Shown: positions 7,210 to 15,910, numbered from the stretch's first letter. The stretch: 64,000 nucleotides of DNA from Petrimonas mucosa (GCF_900095795.1 NZ_LT608328.1:675001-739000); one strand, 5' to 3'. Made by a program: numbers and translations. Notes: generated from the sequence alone by a model not told the origin.

Positions 7210-8758
7210 AGTTTGTTTTTTGCATTAGCCCGGCGATGCCGGCAAGTTGTTCTTTGGCCTTGATACTTATCGTATCTTCCGGCTCCCAGGTTGGGTTTAC
7301 ACGGGGTTTATTTCCCAGCAGGGCCCGAAGCTTTTCCACGCTGATTCCCTGGCAGCCGGTGTCCAGTAATCGCTTAAGGGATTCCTCGAGTCTCTCACGG
7401 CTCACCATTTGCCCGCGGCAGTATGTGAGCAGGTCGATAAATTCACGGGGTTCGCTTTGGAAATAATCCATGTACAGCCCTTTAAGGTAATGGCTGCCGG
7501 CAAGTGCCAGGCTACCAGCCAGGGCGCCCGGTTTCTTCTTGAATGTTGACAGGTAATGCTCTATCTCCACATTCCAGGAGTGTTTTTCGTAACTACGTAC
7601 ATGAACGGCCACCCGTTTGTTTTGCACGTACACCTGCAACTCGCGGCTGCGGACACTCACATCGACAAACTCTCCCACCAGGTGATCGGGAACCGAGTAG
7701 CGGTTGGTGCGATAGCTGATGGTGGCATATTTATCCACCCGCAACTGCACCTGTTCACTGCAGACAAGCTCCATGGCCGGATGCTTGCCCAAAAGGTTCT
7801 TCTCCTGAGAGAACAGTTCGTCGGCGCTCTTGCCTGTTCCCTGCTGCTTCCCCGCATTGAGCCTTTTAAGCGTTGCATCAAGCCACTGTTGGGCCTCCAG
7901 GATGTCCGCAAAGGCATCCTTGGGGGCGAACGCTTTACGGCGGACATACTCCACGCTCCGTTCCACGTGACCTTTTTCGTTTCCACGGCATATGTTGCAA
8001 AAGCGATGCCTGAACTGATAGTGCCCCCGAAGCTGGAGCAGTGACCGGGTGGGCTCCTTTTCATGCGGCCCGACAAACCTGGCTACCGCAACACGCATAT
8101 TATCGTAAACCATCTCACGGTAGACGCCACCAATGGTTTTAAAAAAACGCACGTGAGATTCCATGAAAGCCAGGGTATCCTGCCGCTCGTAAATAAAAGC
8201 ATAGCGGTAATTGCTGAAGGCGGAGGTAAAAACAGCAAGTTGCAATGACCTGCGTTTCCCTGCAATGCAGAGTTTGATCTCACCCCAGTCAAACTCACAG
8301 GTTTCCCCGGCCTGATAAACCTGGCGAATAAATGCTTCTTTGGTTACTACCCGGTTCTCCCTGCGCGCAATATGATTACAAACCGTGGTATAGCCAATGT
8401 CAAACCCTCGCCGGTGAAGTTCCTCAAGGATGTCCTTTTTCTTTAGCATCTGCTTGCGCAGGCCTTGCCCACGCTTACGCTCGTTGTCTTCAAGTAATTC
8501 ATCGATGACAGTTTCCACCTCGCGTGTTAATTTGAGCCTCAGACGAGGTGTAGCCATTTTATAGACCGGTTCACTGGATAGATTACACGATTGCGCTGTT
8601 TCTTTACAGACTGCCGATTGCAATGCCTTTTCGTGTTCCTGCAGGTACTTCCTGATTGTTTTGCGACTAATTTGCAAATCACGGGCTATTTGACGCTGAC
8701 TTTTTCCATCGCGGAAGCTGCTAATTATAATCTCCTGTTTTGTATACATACTTATCAT
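7169..8758 (-). CDS. istA: IS21 transposase IstA (529 aa)
   Basis: DDE recombinase of the IS21 family. The N-terminus has a helix-turn-helix of the resolvase/Hin kind (SQRQIARDLQISRKTIRKYL, residues ~20-39). The catalytic core shows CEFDWGEIKL (first D), the VYDNMRVAV region (second D) and GNEKGHVERSVEYVRR (E). The C-terminal part is basic and binds the element ends. The frame is complete and of normal length. The upstream 87 bp to the IS end contain the inverted end repeats, which also probably overlap its promoter. Confidence 0.95.
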   Translation of the reverse strand: MISMYTKQEIIISSFRDGKSQRQIARDLQISRKTIRKYLQEHEKALQSAVCKETAQSCNLSSEPVYKMATPRLRLKLTREVETVIDELLEDNERKRGQGLRKQMLKKKDILEELHRRGFDIGYTTVCNHIARRENRVVTKEAFIRQVYQAGETCEFDWGEIKLCIAGKRRSLQLAVFTSAFSNYRYAFIYERQDTLAFMESHVRFFKTIGGVYREMVYDNMRVAVARFVGPHEKEPTRSLLQLRGHYQFRHRFCNICRGNEKGHVERSVEYVRRKAFAPKDAFADILEAQQWLDATLKRLNAGKQQGTGKSADELFSQEKNLLGKHPAMELVCSEQVQLRVDKYATISYRTNRYSVPDHLVGEFVDVSVRSRELQVYVQNKRVAVHVRSYEKHSWNVEIEHYLSTFKKKPGALAGSLALAGSHYLKGLYMDYFQSEPREFIDLLTYCRGQMVSRERLEESLKRLLDTGCQGISVEKLRALLGNKPRVNPTWEPEDTISIKAKEQLAGIAGLMQKTNYDGHYQQANNSIQ

Positions 8759-8858
8759 TCTTTATGAACGAAGTTGTTCCGTTCAAGTTTGTAAGTGGTA
8801 TACTTTTCGATTGAAATGTGGGGTACTTTTACACTAATATATACACCCCGTTTCCCCG

Positions 8859-8866
8859 CAAAGTTA
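8859..8866 (-). promoter_or_regulatory. Possible -7 promoter box of cassette C, cut off from its gene by IS21
   Basis: On the minus strand TAACTTTG matches the Bacteroides -7 consensus TAnnTTTG. A TTTG lies upstream at 8881-8884, but the spacing of 14 is shorter than the usual 19-21. If real, it would have driven the Asp-box and Mrr genes, and the IS21 insertion now separates it from them. Confidence 0.3.
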
Positions 8867-8924
8867 AATTGTCAGTCCGTCAAAACGTGTCGTTGTCTTT
8901 ATGCACTGTCGTTTTTAACATAGC

Positions 8925-9216
8925 AGGTAACGGACGGAGGATTTGCGAGGTTGCGGGGGGGGGGATATCCACTATCCCTTGTAATCTCGCAAATCCTGTG
9001 TTCTACGATGTCGCCGTTAGGCGAGGAGTAGAATGCAGGATGTAATCCTCCGTCCGTTCTCCCGACGAGCCGAAGGCGATGTCGGGAGAACGTTTTGGCG
9101 CTTGGCGTAGTGGCGGATTTCGGAGCTCAAAACTGTCAATACACCACAAAAGTTGATGCGAGGTAGAATGTTCAATTAACCACGTCACCCGCCATTGAGC
9201 CAAACGCCTGTTATCG
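8925..9216 (-). repeat. attC-like multi-hairpin element B (end of cassette B)
   Basis: On the minus strand it starts with the R''-like box CGATAAC (9210-9216) and ends with the R'-like box GTTACCT (8925-8931). Between them are three foldable units: a 20-bp imperfect stem (GGCGTTTGGC...GCCAAGCGCC), an 11-bp perfect hairpin (GTTCTCCCGAC / GTCGGGAGAAC), and a ~113-bp unit closed by the 15-bp perfect repeat AACGGACGGAGGATT / AATCCTCCGTCCGTT, which holds a run of 10 G. The R'' box with its neighbours (plus strand GTTATCGGT) mirrors the start of cassette B on the minus strand at 19115-19107 (9 of 9). Confidence 0.75.
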
Positions 9217-9276
9217 GTTCGGTGTTCTTCTTCGTCCGTTGGTTTGTCGGTCGTTTTGGTGGTGCGGTTGGACAGA

Positions 9277-9335
9277 CACACACATTGCCAAGCTTGGGTT
9301 GTAGCGTGGGCTTGTGCGGCTTGGCAATGTGTGTG
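9277..9335. repeat. 16-bp stem hairpin downstream of the helicase gene
   Basis: CACACACATTGCCAAG (9277-9292) and its exact complement at 9320-9335 enclose a 27-base loop. It lies in the 140 bp between the helicase stop and the attC-like element B. Next to it is TTGAGCGTTGGC (9340-9351), a word also found in the folded sequence at the opposite end of cassette B (19041-19052). It may be a terminator or the remains of an older recombination site. Confidence 0.55.
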
Positions 9336-9357
9336 GCTGTTGAGCGTTGGCATTTGT

Positions 9358-11967
9358 CTATTCTGGTTCGTTTACAAAACTTTCTTCATAATCTTTTCTG
9401 CTCAAAACAGTGTCGTACAAACCTACGTCTTGTCCTTCGTGCTTATTGATTCCAATATATTCCAAACTTGCGTCTTCATACCGTTTGAATTTGTAAACAG
9501 CATCATTCATTAAAGCAGAGTTGAACACGCCAAGGCTTACCAATAATTCAAAGTCTTTCACTGACAAACCTGTTACTTTCTTGAAAAGCCCAGGCTCTAA
9601 TTGTGTGATTACGTCTCTCAAACTTCGTTCTCGGTAGTCTGTCAGATACATAAACACAGGTACACGAGTAGCGAACTTGATTAGCTTTTCTTGGATTTGC
9701 TTTCTTAGGCTCTTGTACTCTTTTTCTTCGTCTGAAAGTTCTTTTTTCTCTTTCTTGGTCAGTTCTCGGTCGTTGGCTTCTTTCTTTGCTTTTTTAACTG
9801 CTTCTGATTTATTGATAATAGTTTCAATGTCCTGATTCAAATTCCTGAAACCTTCAATGTTCATTAAAGCTTTCATTGCCTCTTCGTTTGCCATCAATCG
9901 GGCAAGGGTGTTATTGTCCACATTTACGAGTAAGGCACTTTCCCATCGTCTTGCTAAAAGCGTTGCGGTTGTGCCACTCATTGCCATATCTAAAATTCCC
10001 ACTGCATCCACTTGCTTCATTGAACTGCCGTCATAAGCCAATACTGGTAGGAAGTTGATAAACTCAGCAACTTTTGCTTCGGGGTTTGATTCGTTTACAT
10101 TAAGTCGGCAACTGTAATCGGCAATTTGCCTTAATGCACGGTCGGGAGCAAAGTCAAAAACGTAACATTCTTCTTTCAGTATTTCTTCTTTGTTGGGCGA
10201 TTTGCTGTCTGGGTTTTTAATAACCCACGGTGTTTGTACTCGGAATGCTGCTTGGAAATACGTTTCTGGACTGGAAGAATTTCGCAACATAAAGATACCT
10301 GTCCACGGCTTTACGGAAACACCTGTAGTCAATTTACCACAAGAGAGCGTAATAGTTTTAGAATCCAGTGGATTGTCTGTCATTGCATCTAATACTGGTT
10401 GCAATGCTTCTACGCCAATTCCTGCTTCCGTTCCTGCTGCAACTACTACTTTGTAATCATGGTAAAATTTATTCTGTCTCTGTTTCAATAGATTGGCCAT
10501 TGCGTTACAGGCTGCAACGGTTGGTAAAAACCAAAAAGTGTGATTTAGTACTTTGAGCAATGGTGCGTGTGAAAAAGGAAGTGGCGGTTTTTTGGCTCCC
10601 ATTTTCAAATGGTCAACGGTAGTTTCGCTAAATGCGCCTCGGATTAAATCTAACCATTTTTGTACTTCGTCTTCGTATTTGAATCGGGCATTTCTTCCTT
10701 CTCCTTCGGCCGAAAAGAAAACATTCAAGTCAAATCCGTCAAACTCGCCTTGCATTGCAATCTGGCGAATGGAGTCTGGAAGTTGATACGTGAGCATTAC
10801 CATTCTCGGCAAGGACGCATACGGATTCGGTCCTTTGGATTCATCCCAGTTTTCCTTAGCTCGTTGCTCATCAGAATAGGTCCAATTGTAAATTTGTTCT
10901 TCGATAAATTCACCTGAATTTATCGCCCGAAAGGGTGTTCCGGATAAATACAAAAAGTGATTGGCTTTGATGGGCAGTATACCTTCTAATACATCGGCTT
11001 TTTTATCTTCAGCAAACCCTTCTTTTTCTATTTTTTTGAATTCTTCCATTTCTTTTTCAGCATCGCTGTCTCTATCAAAAAGGTCTTTCGCATTGTCCCG
11101 CCAAGCCCCGAAATGGTATTCATCAAATACAATGCAGTCCCATTCTGTTTTATGAACCCACTCGTTTTTAACTTTAATACTGCCATCTTTTTGTGTTCCC
11201 AAATAGTCTTGGAAGGAACCAAAACAAACCAAAGGTTTATTGTTATCTATATTTTCGCTCGTAAGTTCATCTGATTGTTTGGATATAAACTGCCAACCTT
11301 TAAAGTCCACATGAGACAATAGATCTTCTTTCCAAGCATTTTCTACTGCAGGCTTGAAGGTTAGCACTAACAATTTTTTCCACCCCATTTTTTTAGCCAA
11401 CTGGTAAGTGGTAAAGGTTTTTCCAAAACGCATCTTAGCATTCCATAGAAAATGAGGTGGTTTGTTGGGATTTTCTTTCTTATAATTTTTGAAATAAATA
11501 AATGTTTTATTTACGGCTGCTTCCTGCTCCGGACGCATACTGTATGTATGCACACGGTTTTCTTCTGTTCTTTCTCCTGTTTTGATTTCCCACATCGCTC
11601 TGCGTAAATCATTTAAAGTACATTGAAACCACTCTCCCTCAGGGTTTGCAAATCCTAATTTACGCAAATGTCTATGTACATCCCGGTCAATGAAGGAACT
11701 GCCGTCGCGCTTCATTGCCGATTCTTCAAATACAATTTTGTATGGAATGGCTGCCGTGCCTAATTGCTCTTTGATACGTGTTTGTGCATCACGGTCGGTA
11801 TAGCCGATTTTTAGCAAACCTTTGTGCGTGTCCACACCTACCAACTCATAAGCGTAAATAGTTGGATTAGTGTTGGGGCGTGCCGGGAAAAATGCTTTTT
11901 TACTCATTTCAATAATTTTCTGTTTTCTAATTCTTGCAAAATTTGCATCTGCTGTTTGGCTATTCAT
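9358..11967 (-). CDS. GIY-YIG-like/DEAD-type helicase, restriction subunit (869 aa)
   Basis: Putative restriction subunit of the cassette B operon. Residues ~36-130 look like a GIY-YIG/T5orf172 nuclease-type domain (IYAYELVGVDTHKGLLKIGYTD). A superfamily 2 helicase follows: motif I AKMRFGKTFT (177-186), motif II DEYH (282-285), motif III SGTPFRA and motif VI QAAFRVQ. A lysine- and glutamate-rich coiled region lies near 745-780. The listed ATG overlaps the KilA-N stop as ATGA. The ATG at 11907 (MSKKAFFPARP) is probably the ancestral start, because almost the same words recur right after the methyltransferase stop at 12303. It most likely cuts unmodified DNA together with the upstream methyltransferases. 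Confidence 0.8.
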   Translation of the reverse strand: MNSQTADANFARIRKQKIIEMSKKAFFPARPNTNPTIYAYELVGVDTHKGLLKIGYTDRDAQTRIKEQLGTAAIPYKIVFEESAMKRDGSSFIDRDVHRHLRKLGFANPEGEWFQCTLNDLRRAMWEIKTGERTEENRVHTYSMRPEQEAAVNKTFIYFKNYKKENPNKPPHFLWNAKMRFGKTFTTYQLAKKMGWKKLLVLTFKPAVENAWKEDLLSHVDFKGWQFISKQSDELTSENIDNNKPLVCFGSFQDYLGTQKDGSIKVKNEWVHKTEWDCIVFDEYHFGAWRDNAKDLFDRDSDAEKEMEEFKKIEKEGFAEDKKADVLEGILPIKANHFLYLSGTPFRAINSGEFIEEQIYNWTYSDEQRAKENWDESKGPNPYASLPRMVMLTYQLPDSIRQIAMQGEFDGFDLNVFFSAEGEGRNARFKYEDEVQKWLDLIRGAFSETTVDHLKMGAKKPPLPFSHAPLLKVLNHTFWFLPTVAACNAMANLLKQRQNKFYHDYKVVVAAGTEAGIGVEALQPVLDAMTDNPLDSKTITLSCGKLTTGVSVKPWTGIFMLRNSSSPETYFQAAFRVQTPWVIKNPDSKSPNKEEILKEECYVFDFAPDRALRQIADYSCRLNVNESNPEAKVAEFINFLPVLAYDGSSMKQVDAVGILDMAMSGTTATLLARRWESALLVNVDNNTLARLMANEEAMKALMNIEGFRNLNQDIETIINKSEAVKKAKKEANDRELTKKEKKELSDEEKEYKSLRKQIQEKLIKFATRVPVFMYLTDYRERSLRDVITQLEPGLFKKVTGLSVKDFELLVSLGVFNSALMNDAVYKFKRYEDASLEYIGINKHEGQDVGLYDTVLSRKDYEESFVNEPE

Positions 11968-12227
11968 TTTTTAGGTGTCAAAACAAAACTGTTTAGTCCC
12001 GCTTCTCTTCTAAACCCGTCGAATTCGACGGGTTTAAAATCCGGGTTATGGATGGTTTCCCACAACCCAAGTAATTCAATGGTGTTGCGGTTACGCATCC
12101 AGTTTTTGATCACATCATCTGCGTTGTTTGGATTTTTATACTTAGCAATATCTGTAATCGATATAAAATCAGTCTCCGCAATGCTGATAATTGAAATTTC
12201 CTTGTCCTTTACGTTAATTTTTGCCAT
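11964..12227 (-). CDS. KilA-N domain mini-protein (87 aa), probably inserted
   Basis: The N-terminal half of a KilA-N DNA-binding domain (ISITDIAKYKNPNNADDVIKNWMRNRNTIE, then ELLGLWE). Full family members continue for more than 150 residues after the KxxGLW region. This frame stops at FVLTPKK, so it is short. It sits between the second methyltransferase gene and the helicase gene and overlaps the latter by ATGA. The sequence just upstream (12240-12303) looks like a decayed copy of the helicase start, which suggests that this gene came in as a small mobile unit. Role is unknown; it could bind DNA. Confidence 0.65.
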   Translation of the reverse strand: MAKINVKDKEISIISIAETDFISITDIAKYKNPNNADDVIKNWMRNRNTIELLGLWETIHNPDFKPVEFDGFRREAGLNSFVLTPKK

Positions 12228-12271
12228 AATTTTGTAAATCCGTTAATCCTGAAAATCTTGCTTCAGACAAT

Positions 12272-12303
12272 GGTCGGGGCGGAAAAAATTCTTTTTTACT
12301 CAT
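12272..12303 (-). pseudogene. Vestigial start of the helicase gene
   Basis: One base after the stop of the second methyltransferase gene the minus strand reads ATGAGTAAAAAAG and encodes MSKKEFFPPRP. The helicase gene reads MSKKAFFPARP at 11907, with about 26 of 32 bases equal. The ancestral helicase gene probably started here, and the KilA-N unit was inserted together with a duplication of the first codons. Confidence 0.5.
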
Positions 12304-12304
12304 T

Positions 12305-13810
12305 TTATTCCATTGGTCTTATTAAGGTATCAATGAACTTAATTTCACTCGCTGTGATGCCATATTTTGCAAATAATTTCTCATCAGTCCATTCTTCGTT
12401 GAAATCTTGGATTGGTACAAAAGCAAATACACCCCTAGAAATATTTTGTGTGTTTTTGATTAATGACATCATAAATCGGAAAAAACGTGTGTGCATATAT
12501 TTTGCCACATTCTCTGCAATTTTTTTGTTTTTATAAATGCCAACAACTAGATACGTCTCAGTACAACAAGACATTTTATCAGCGACAATTGGTTTACTAA
12601 TTATTTGATGAGGATATGAGTCTCCGCCCGGACTGGCTTTGGAAACCAAGACTTTTATTTCATTTACCCAATGCTTATTCTTTATCACTTGTTCTTCGCT
12701 CACAAATCCGTTATCTCCAAATCTGTATAGCAAGATATTATGCTTATCCGTTTTACTCTTTTTGAAACCTGAAAAATTGGAATCAAGTCCAAAGGGCTTT
12801 CTTGCACTCACTGTTTCATCAAATGTCTTTTCATTGAACTTCTTAACTTTTCTAAGTATGTCAATTGCTTCATTGTATCTTACAAAGACGTCAGACTTTG
12901 GCTCTAATAACGGTCTTTTTGAAGTGCTCAGAATTGTACCATTTTTGTAATTTGTAATTGTACAATCCCCTTTGTGCTCTCTGTCCCAAAGAAAATAGCA
13001 CACACCACCACGAATATTTAGACCAGGAAAACAATCAGATGTTTCTGGAAAATCGTGAATTTGAGCTAATCTTTTATCTTTCAGCATTTCATCTCTAAAT
13101 TCATCAAGTCCTTTGCCGCCTGAGTACCATCTTGCAGGAACAATCATTGAGAGATATCTTGGATTCAATTTCTTTGCTTGTTCAATAAATTTGTGATAAA
13201 GTGAAATTGCACCTGAATCACGACCACCGCCATCACTCATTTGATAAGGTGGATTTCCAACGATAACGTCAAATTTCATATTGAATATTTTTTCAGGTTT
13301 GTCTGTGTGAATAAAATTGTAAGCGTAGGTTTCCAAAGCATCTTCTCGGTCATACACTTCCTGGCTGGCTCCGCAATAGGTGCATTTACCGTTTTGCCAG
13401 GTGTGTTGCATACGTTCGTAATAGATATTGCCTTGCTCATTATCAAAAGTCTCGCATATAGAGTATTTACCATTGGCTGTTTTGGAGCAATACACGCTTC
13501 TGCGGCTTAATAAGCTGGTAAGTTCGGTAATGGCAATTCCATAGAGTTGTTTGCTAAAAATATGGTTAATGCGTTCCTGCTTGTCGGGAATTTGGGTTTC
13601 CAAACCGTGCATTAGTCGCTTAGCCATTTCACGCAAAAACACACCACTTTTAGAAACAGGGTCTAAAAATTTGGCGTTTGGGTTGCTCCACAACTCAGCA
13701 GGGAGCAAGTCCAAAATATCATTCACCAAACCGGGTGGCGTAAATACTTCGTCATTGCTCAAATTGGCAAGACAGGAGAGTACGTCAGGGTTATAGTTCG
13801 TTTGTATCAT
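12305..13810 (-). CDS. Adenine-specific DNA methyltransferase subunit, Eco57I-like (501 aa)
   Basis: N6-adenine DNA methyltransferase with the catalytic motif IV NPPY (186-189, in DVIVGNPPYQMS). A degenerate motif I is seen at FLDPVSKSGVFL (48-59). Residues 143-146 form a CxxC pair (CTYC) that may bind metal. The C-terminal half has no clear motif and may recognise the target sequence. Its start overlaps the end of the preceding gene by 20 bases. That gene carries a fuller motif I but no NPPY, so the two probably act together or are parts of a split enzyme. Confidence 0.8.
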   Translation of the reverse strand: MIQTNYNPDVLSCLANLSNDEVFTPPGLVNDILDLLPAELWSNPNAKFLDPVSKSGVFLREMAKRLMHGLETQIPDKQERINHIFSKQLYGIAITELTSLLSRRSVYCSKTANGKYSICETFDNEQGNIYYERMQHTWQNGKCTYCGASQEVYDREDALETYAYNFIHTDKPEKIFNMKFDVIVGNPPYQMSDGGGRDSGAISLYHKFIEQAKKLNPRYLSMIVPARWYSGGKGLDEFRDEMLKDKRLAQIHDFPETSDCFPGLNIRGGVCYFLWDREHKGDCTITNYKNGTILSTSKRPLLEPKSDVFVRYNEAIDILRKVKKFNEKTFDETVSARKPFGLDSNFSGFKKSKTDKHNILLYRFGDNGFVSEEQVIKNKHWVNEIKVLVSKASPGGDSYPHQIISKPIVADKMSCCTETYLVVGIYKNKKIAENVAKYMHTRFFRFMMSLIKNTQNISRGVFAFVPIQDFNEEWTDEKLFAKYGITASEIKFIDTLIRPME

Positions 13811-14441
13811 CTTCTCCTAATTTTAAGAAATGAATAAGCGGAAAATCCTTTACAGGTTCGTCAATGGCTGCTGCGTTGCCTTCATCATTAAACAAAGAAA
13901 ATTGGTGCGATTTTTCCACTAAAAATTTAAACATATAATCTCTGCGTTTCAGCATAGAGCCATTTACCGCACTCCATTCCGAAAATATAATCGGCTCCTT
14001 GGTTATTGGATTTGTAAAGTCCAAAGCATCGCCCCACAGAATATTTCTGCTCAATAAAAACTTAACACTCCTTCTGCATTCGTCTTTACATTTGTCCTTG
14101 AATAAAGAAATATATCGTTCGTTAAAAATATTATACAGTCGCTCTCTACACTCCTGAGCATTATCTTCCAAAATATCCACACCGTATATACTTGAAACAG
14201 CGATTACAGCATAGCGTTCCCATTCCACTTGACTTTTGCTGTATCGGCTGTCCACCACTGCTAATTTTCGTCTCAAAACTTCTGCTAAAAAATTGCCATT
14301 ACCGCAAGCAGGTTCTAAGAAACGTGAGTCAATGCGTTCCGTTTCGTGTTTTACCAAATCGAGCATAGCGTTTACTTCACGTTCGTTTGTAAACACTTCA
14401 CCGTGGTCTGTAACTCGTTTTTTGGATTTTACTTGGCTCAT
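13791..14441 (-). CDS. DNA methyltransferase subunit with SAM-binding motif I (216 aa)
   Basis: A small protein with a good S-adenosylmethionine motif I, FLEPACGNGNFLAEVL (41-56), and an acidic loop YGVDILEDNAQE (about 81-92). It lacks the NPPY catalytic motif, which the next gene has. A WGDALDF segment near residue 136 fits motif III. Its ATG overlaps the stop of the split nucleotidase gene (TAATG), so translation was probably coupled before the IS insertion. Together with 12305-13810 it forms the modification half of the cassette B system. Confidence 0.75.
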   Translation of the reverse strand: MSQVKSKKRVTDHGEVFTNEREVNAMLDLVKHETERIDSRFLEPACGNGNFLAEVLRRKLAVVDSRYSKSQVEWERYAVIAVSSIYGVDILEDNAQECRERLYNIFNERYISLFKDKCKDECRRSVKFLLSRNILWGDALDFTNPITKEPIIFSEWSAVNGSMLKRRDYMFKFLVEKSHQFSLFNDEGNAAAIDEPVKDFPLIHFLKLGEDDTNEL

Positions 14442-14741
14442 TAATTTTCTACTTTTTCTGTGTCTTTAGCGTTTACAATCATTTCTGTTTCAAAATTTTT
14501 CAAGATTGAATCCGATTTGTATAGCACTTTTCCACAAGGTACCTTAGTTTGAGAATCCACCAAATGTCTGTCTTGGTCATCAAAAAATATGTGTGTGCCA
14601 ATAGCTTCAAGAACTGGAGCCTTAGGCCACCCTCCTAAAAAGTACGCTTCGTCAACGTAAACGTTCCAACTTCTCAAAGTTTTTATTACTCGCATATGAC
14701 TAGGTGAATTTCTTGCTGTAACAATCGCAATTCTTAAAGGA
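14441..14741 (-). pseudogene. 5'-nucleotidase (PF06189-like), C-terminal part, split by IS
   Basis: This is the last ~99 codons of a cytosolic 5'-nucleotidase. It begins at PLRIAIVTARNSP and includes RVIKTLRSWNVYVDEAYFLGG and the acidic HIFFDDQDRHL motif of this HAD-like family. The N-terminal part lies at 18281-18959, beyond the IS1380-like element. Joining the halves at the 5-bp duplication AAGGA restores the frame ...KELS-PLRIA... and a protein of about 324 residues, normal for the family. The remaining frame upstream of 14741 runs into IS sequence. Confidence 0.85.
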
Positions 14742-14762
14742 CCTAAAAGTCTCAAATAAAAG

Positions 14763-14833
14763 TTGCATGTGTCAGATAAAGTATTTATCTTTAAGGTGTT
14801 AAATAAAAAATAACACTCACCCGACACATGCAA
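14763..14833 (+). promoter_or_regulatory. Hairpin that would hide the transposase start codon
   Basis: TTGCATGTGTC (14763-14773) is complementary to GACACATGCAA (14823-14833), which contains the ATG of the transposase (14828-14830). Smaller stems lie between them (GTGTTA / TAACAC at 14796-14816). A transcript entering from outside the IS would fold and block this start codon, a known protection strategy in other IS elements. A promoter inside the loop could still make translatable RNA. Confidence 0.5.
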
Positions 14834-15910
14834 TACAAAAATAGTAAAAAAATCTCATTTACTGCCAGTTCAGTAAAGAAAGAGTTCAGTTCAGAACAAT
14901 TAACGTCATATTCAGGGTTAAGCGTAACCTCTGATTTTATCAACCATTGCGGCATTTATCGTCGGTTGGAACATCTTTTCCCAACCATCCGCCACAATGC
15001 AAGCCGTTTCAGCACAGCCCAAATACTCTCAAGTATCCTGTTGGCATCGTTGTGCGGTGTTCACCGTTTGAAGCGGATTGAAAACTTCACCTTTGACGCC
15101 TTGGTTGCCCGCTTGTTGAAGTTACCCAAGAACATTGACGAGGACACCATACGCCGCCATTTGACAGGTTTGGGTGAAAGGGGCGCCCGTTCGCTTCACG
15201 AGCTGTTGTTGGGTTTTACAGGCATGCAAGTTTCCCGTTGCGGTTTAAGCCGCTTGACACTTGATTGCGACTCAAGCACATTTACCGTTTACGGCAACCA
15301 ACAAGGGGCTGAGGTGGGTTATAACTCGCATAAGAAGGGTTCGAAAAGCTATCACCCCATCTTATGTTTTGTCACGGAGATGAAACTGCTTGTCAATTCA
15401 TGGCTCCGCCCGGGTTCAGCTTACACCTCAAACGGAGTTTGTGAGTTTGTCAAAGAAACCTTGGCCGCTCTTCCCCAAAAGGTGGAGAAGGTGTTTTTCA
15501 GGGCCGACAGCGGTTTTTTCAATGGTGGATTATTTAATTTGTTAGAAGACGGTAAACATGAATATTTGGTGAAAGTAAAGCTGAAAAACCTGAAAGATTT
15601 ACTTGCCGGGCAGACTTGGCAGCCGATTGGCCCACGGACGGCGACCTGTCAGTTTACACATCAATGTAGCGGTTGGAGGAATCCCCGCATGTTTTATGCC
15701 GTGCGCATCATAAAGCAAATGGTTGAAGTCGATTATTTTGGCGAAAAACAATTTGTACCCGAGTATGAGTACTTTTGCTATTGCTCGAACCTGAAAGGAT
15801 TGGATGCCTTGCAGCTCCATACCCTTTATGGATCCCGATCAGAGAGTGAGAATTGGATCGAGCAAACCAAAAACTCGCTTTGTGCGGGAAAAACCATCAC
15901 GCATGATTTT
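14828..15910 (+). CDS. IS1380-type transposase, 5' exon (361 codons)
   Basis: The first 361 codons of a DDE transposase. The conserved region LTLDCDSSTFTVYGNQQGAEVGYN is typical of IS1380, and a second acidic site is seen in VFFRADSGFFNG. The third, SRSESENWIEQTKNSL, comes before the interruption. At HDF the gene is broken by the group II intron. The frame reads on into the intron for 39 more codons and stops at 16027. The 3' exon is at 17803-18048. RNA splicing would restore a protein of about 442 residues. Unspliced RNA would give a C-terminally altered protein. Confidence 0.88.

Larger units (their letters stand above)
6312..8845 (-). mobile_element. IS21-family insertion sequence with 7-bp target duplication
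   Basis: The element has istA and istB on the minus strand. The ends read TGT...AAAAGTA...ATTTCAATC-x-AAAAGTATACCA, with inner repeat blocks at 6341-6362 and 8796-8817 in inverted orientation and outer AAAAGTA blocks at 6327-6333 and 8824-8830. Multiple end repeats are typical of IS21. The 7-bp target duplication CCCCGTT is at 6305-6311 and 8846-8852. Length is 2534 bp. It landed in the untranslated leader of cassette C, between the cassette start (8931) and the Asp-box gene. Confidence 0.93.

Noticed and set aside
14441..14833. Independent 130-codon gene starting with MHVSGECYFLF
   Set aside because: The first ~30 codons lie in the IS1380-like element; the rest is the C-terminal part of the split nucleotidase.
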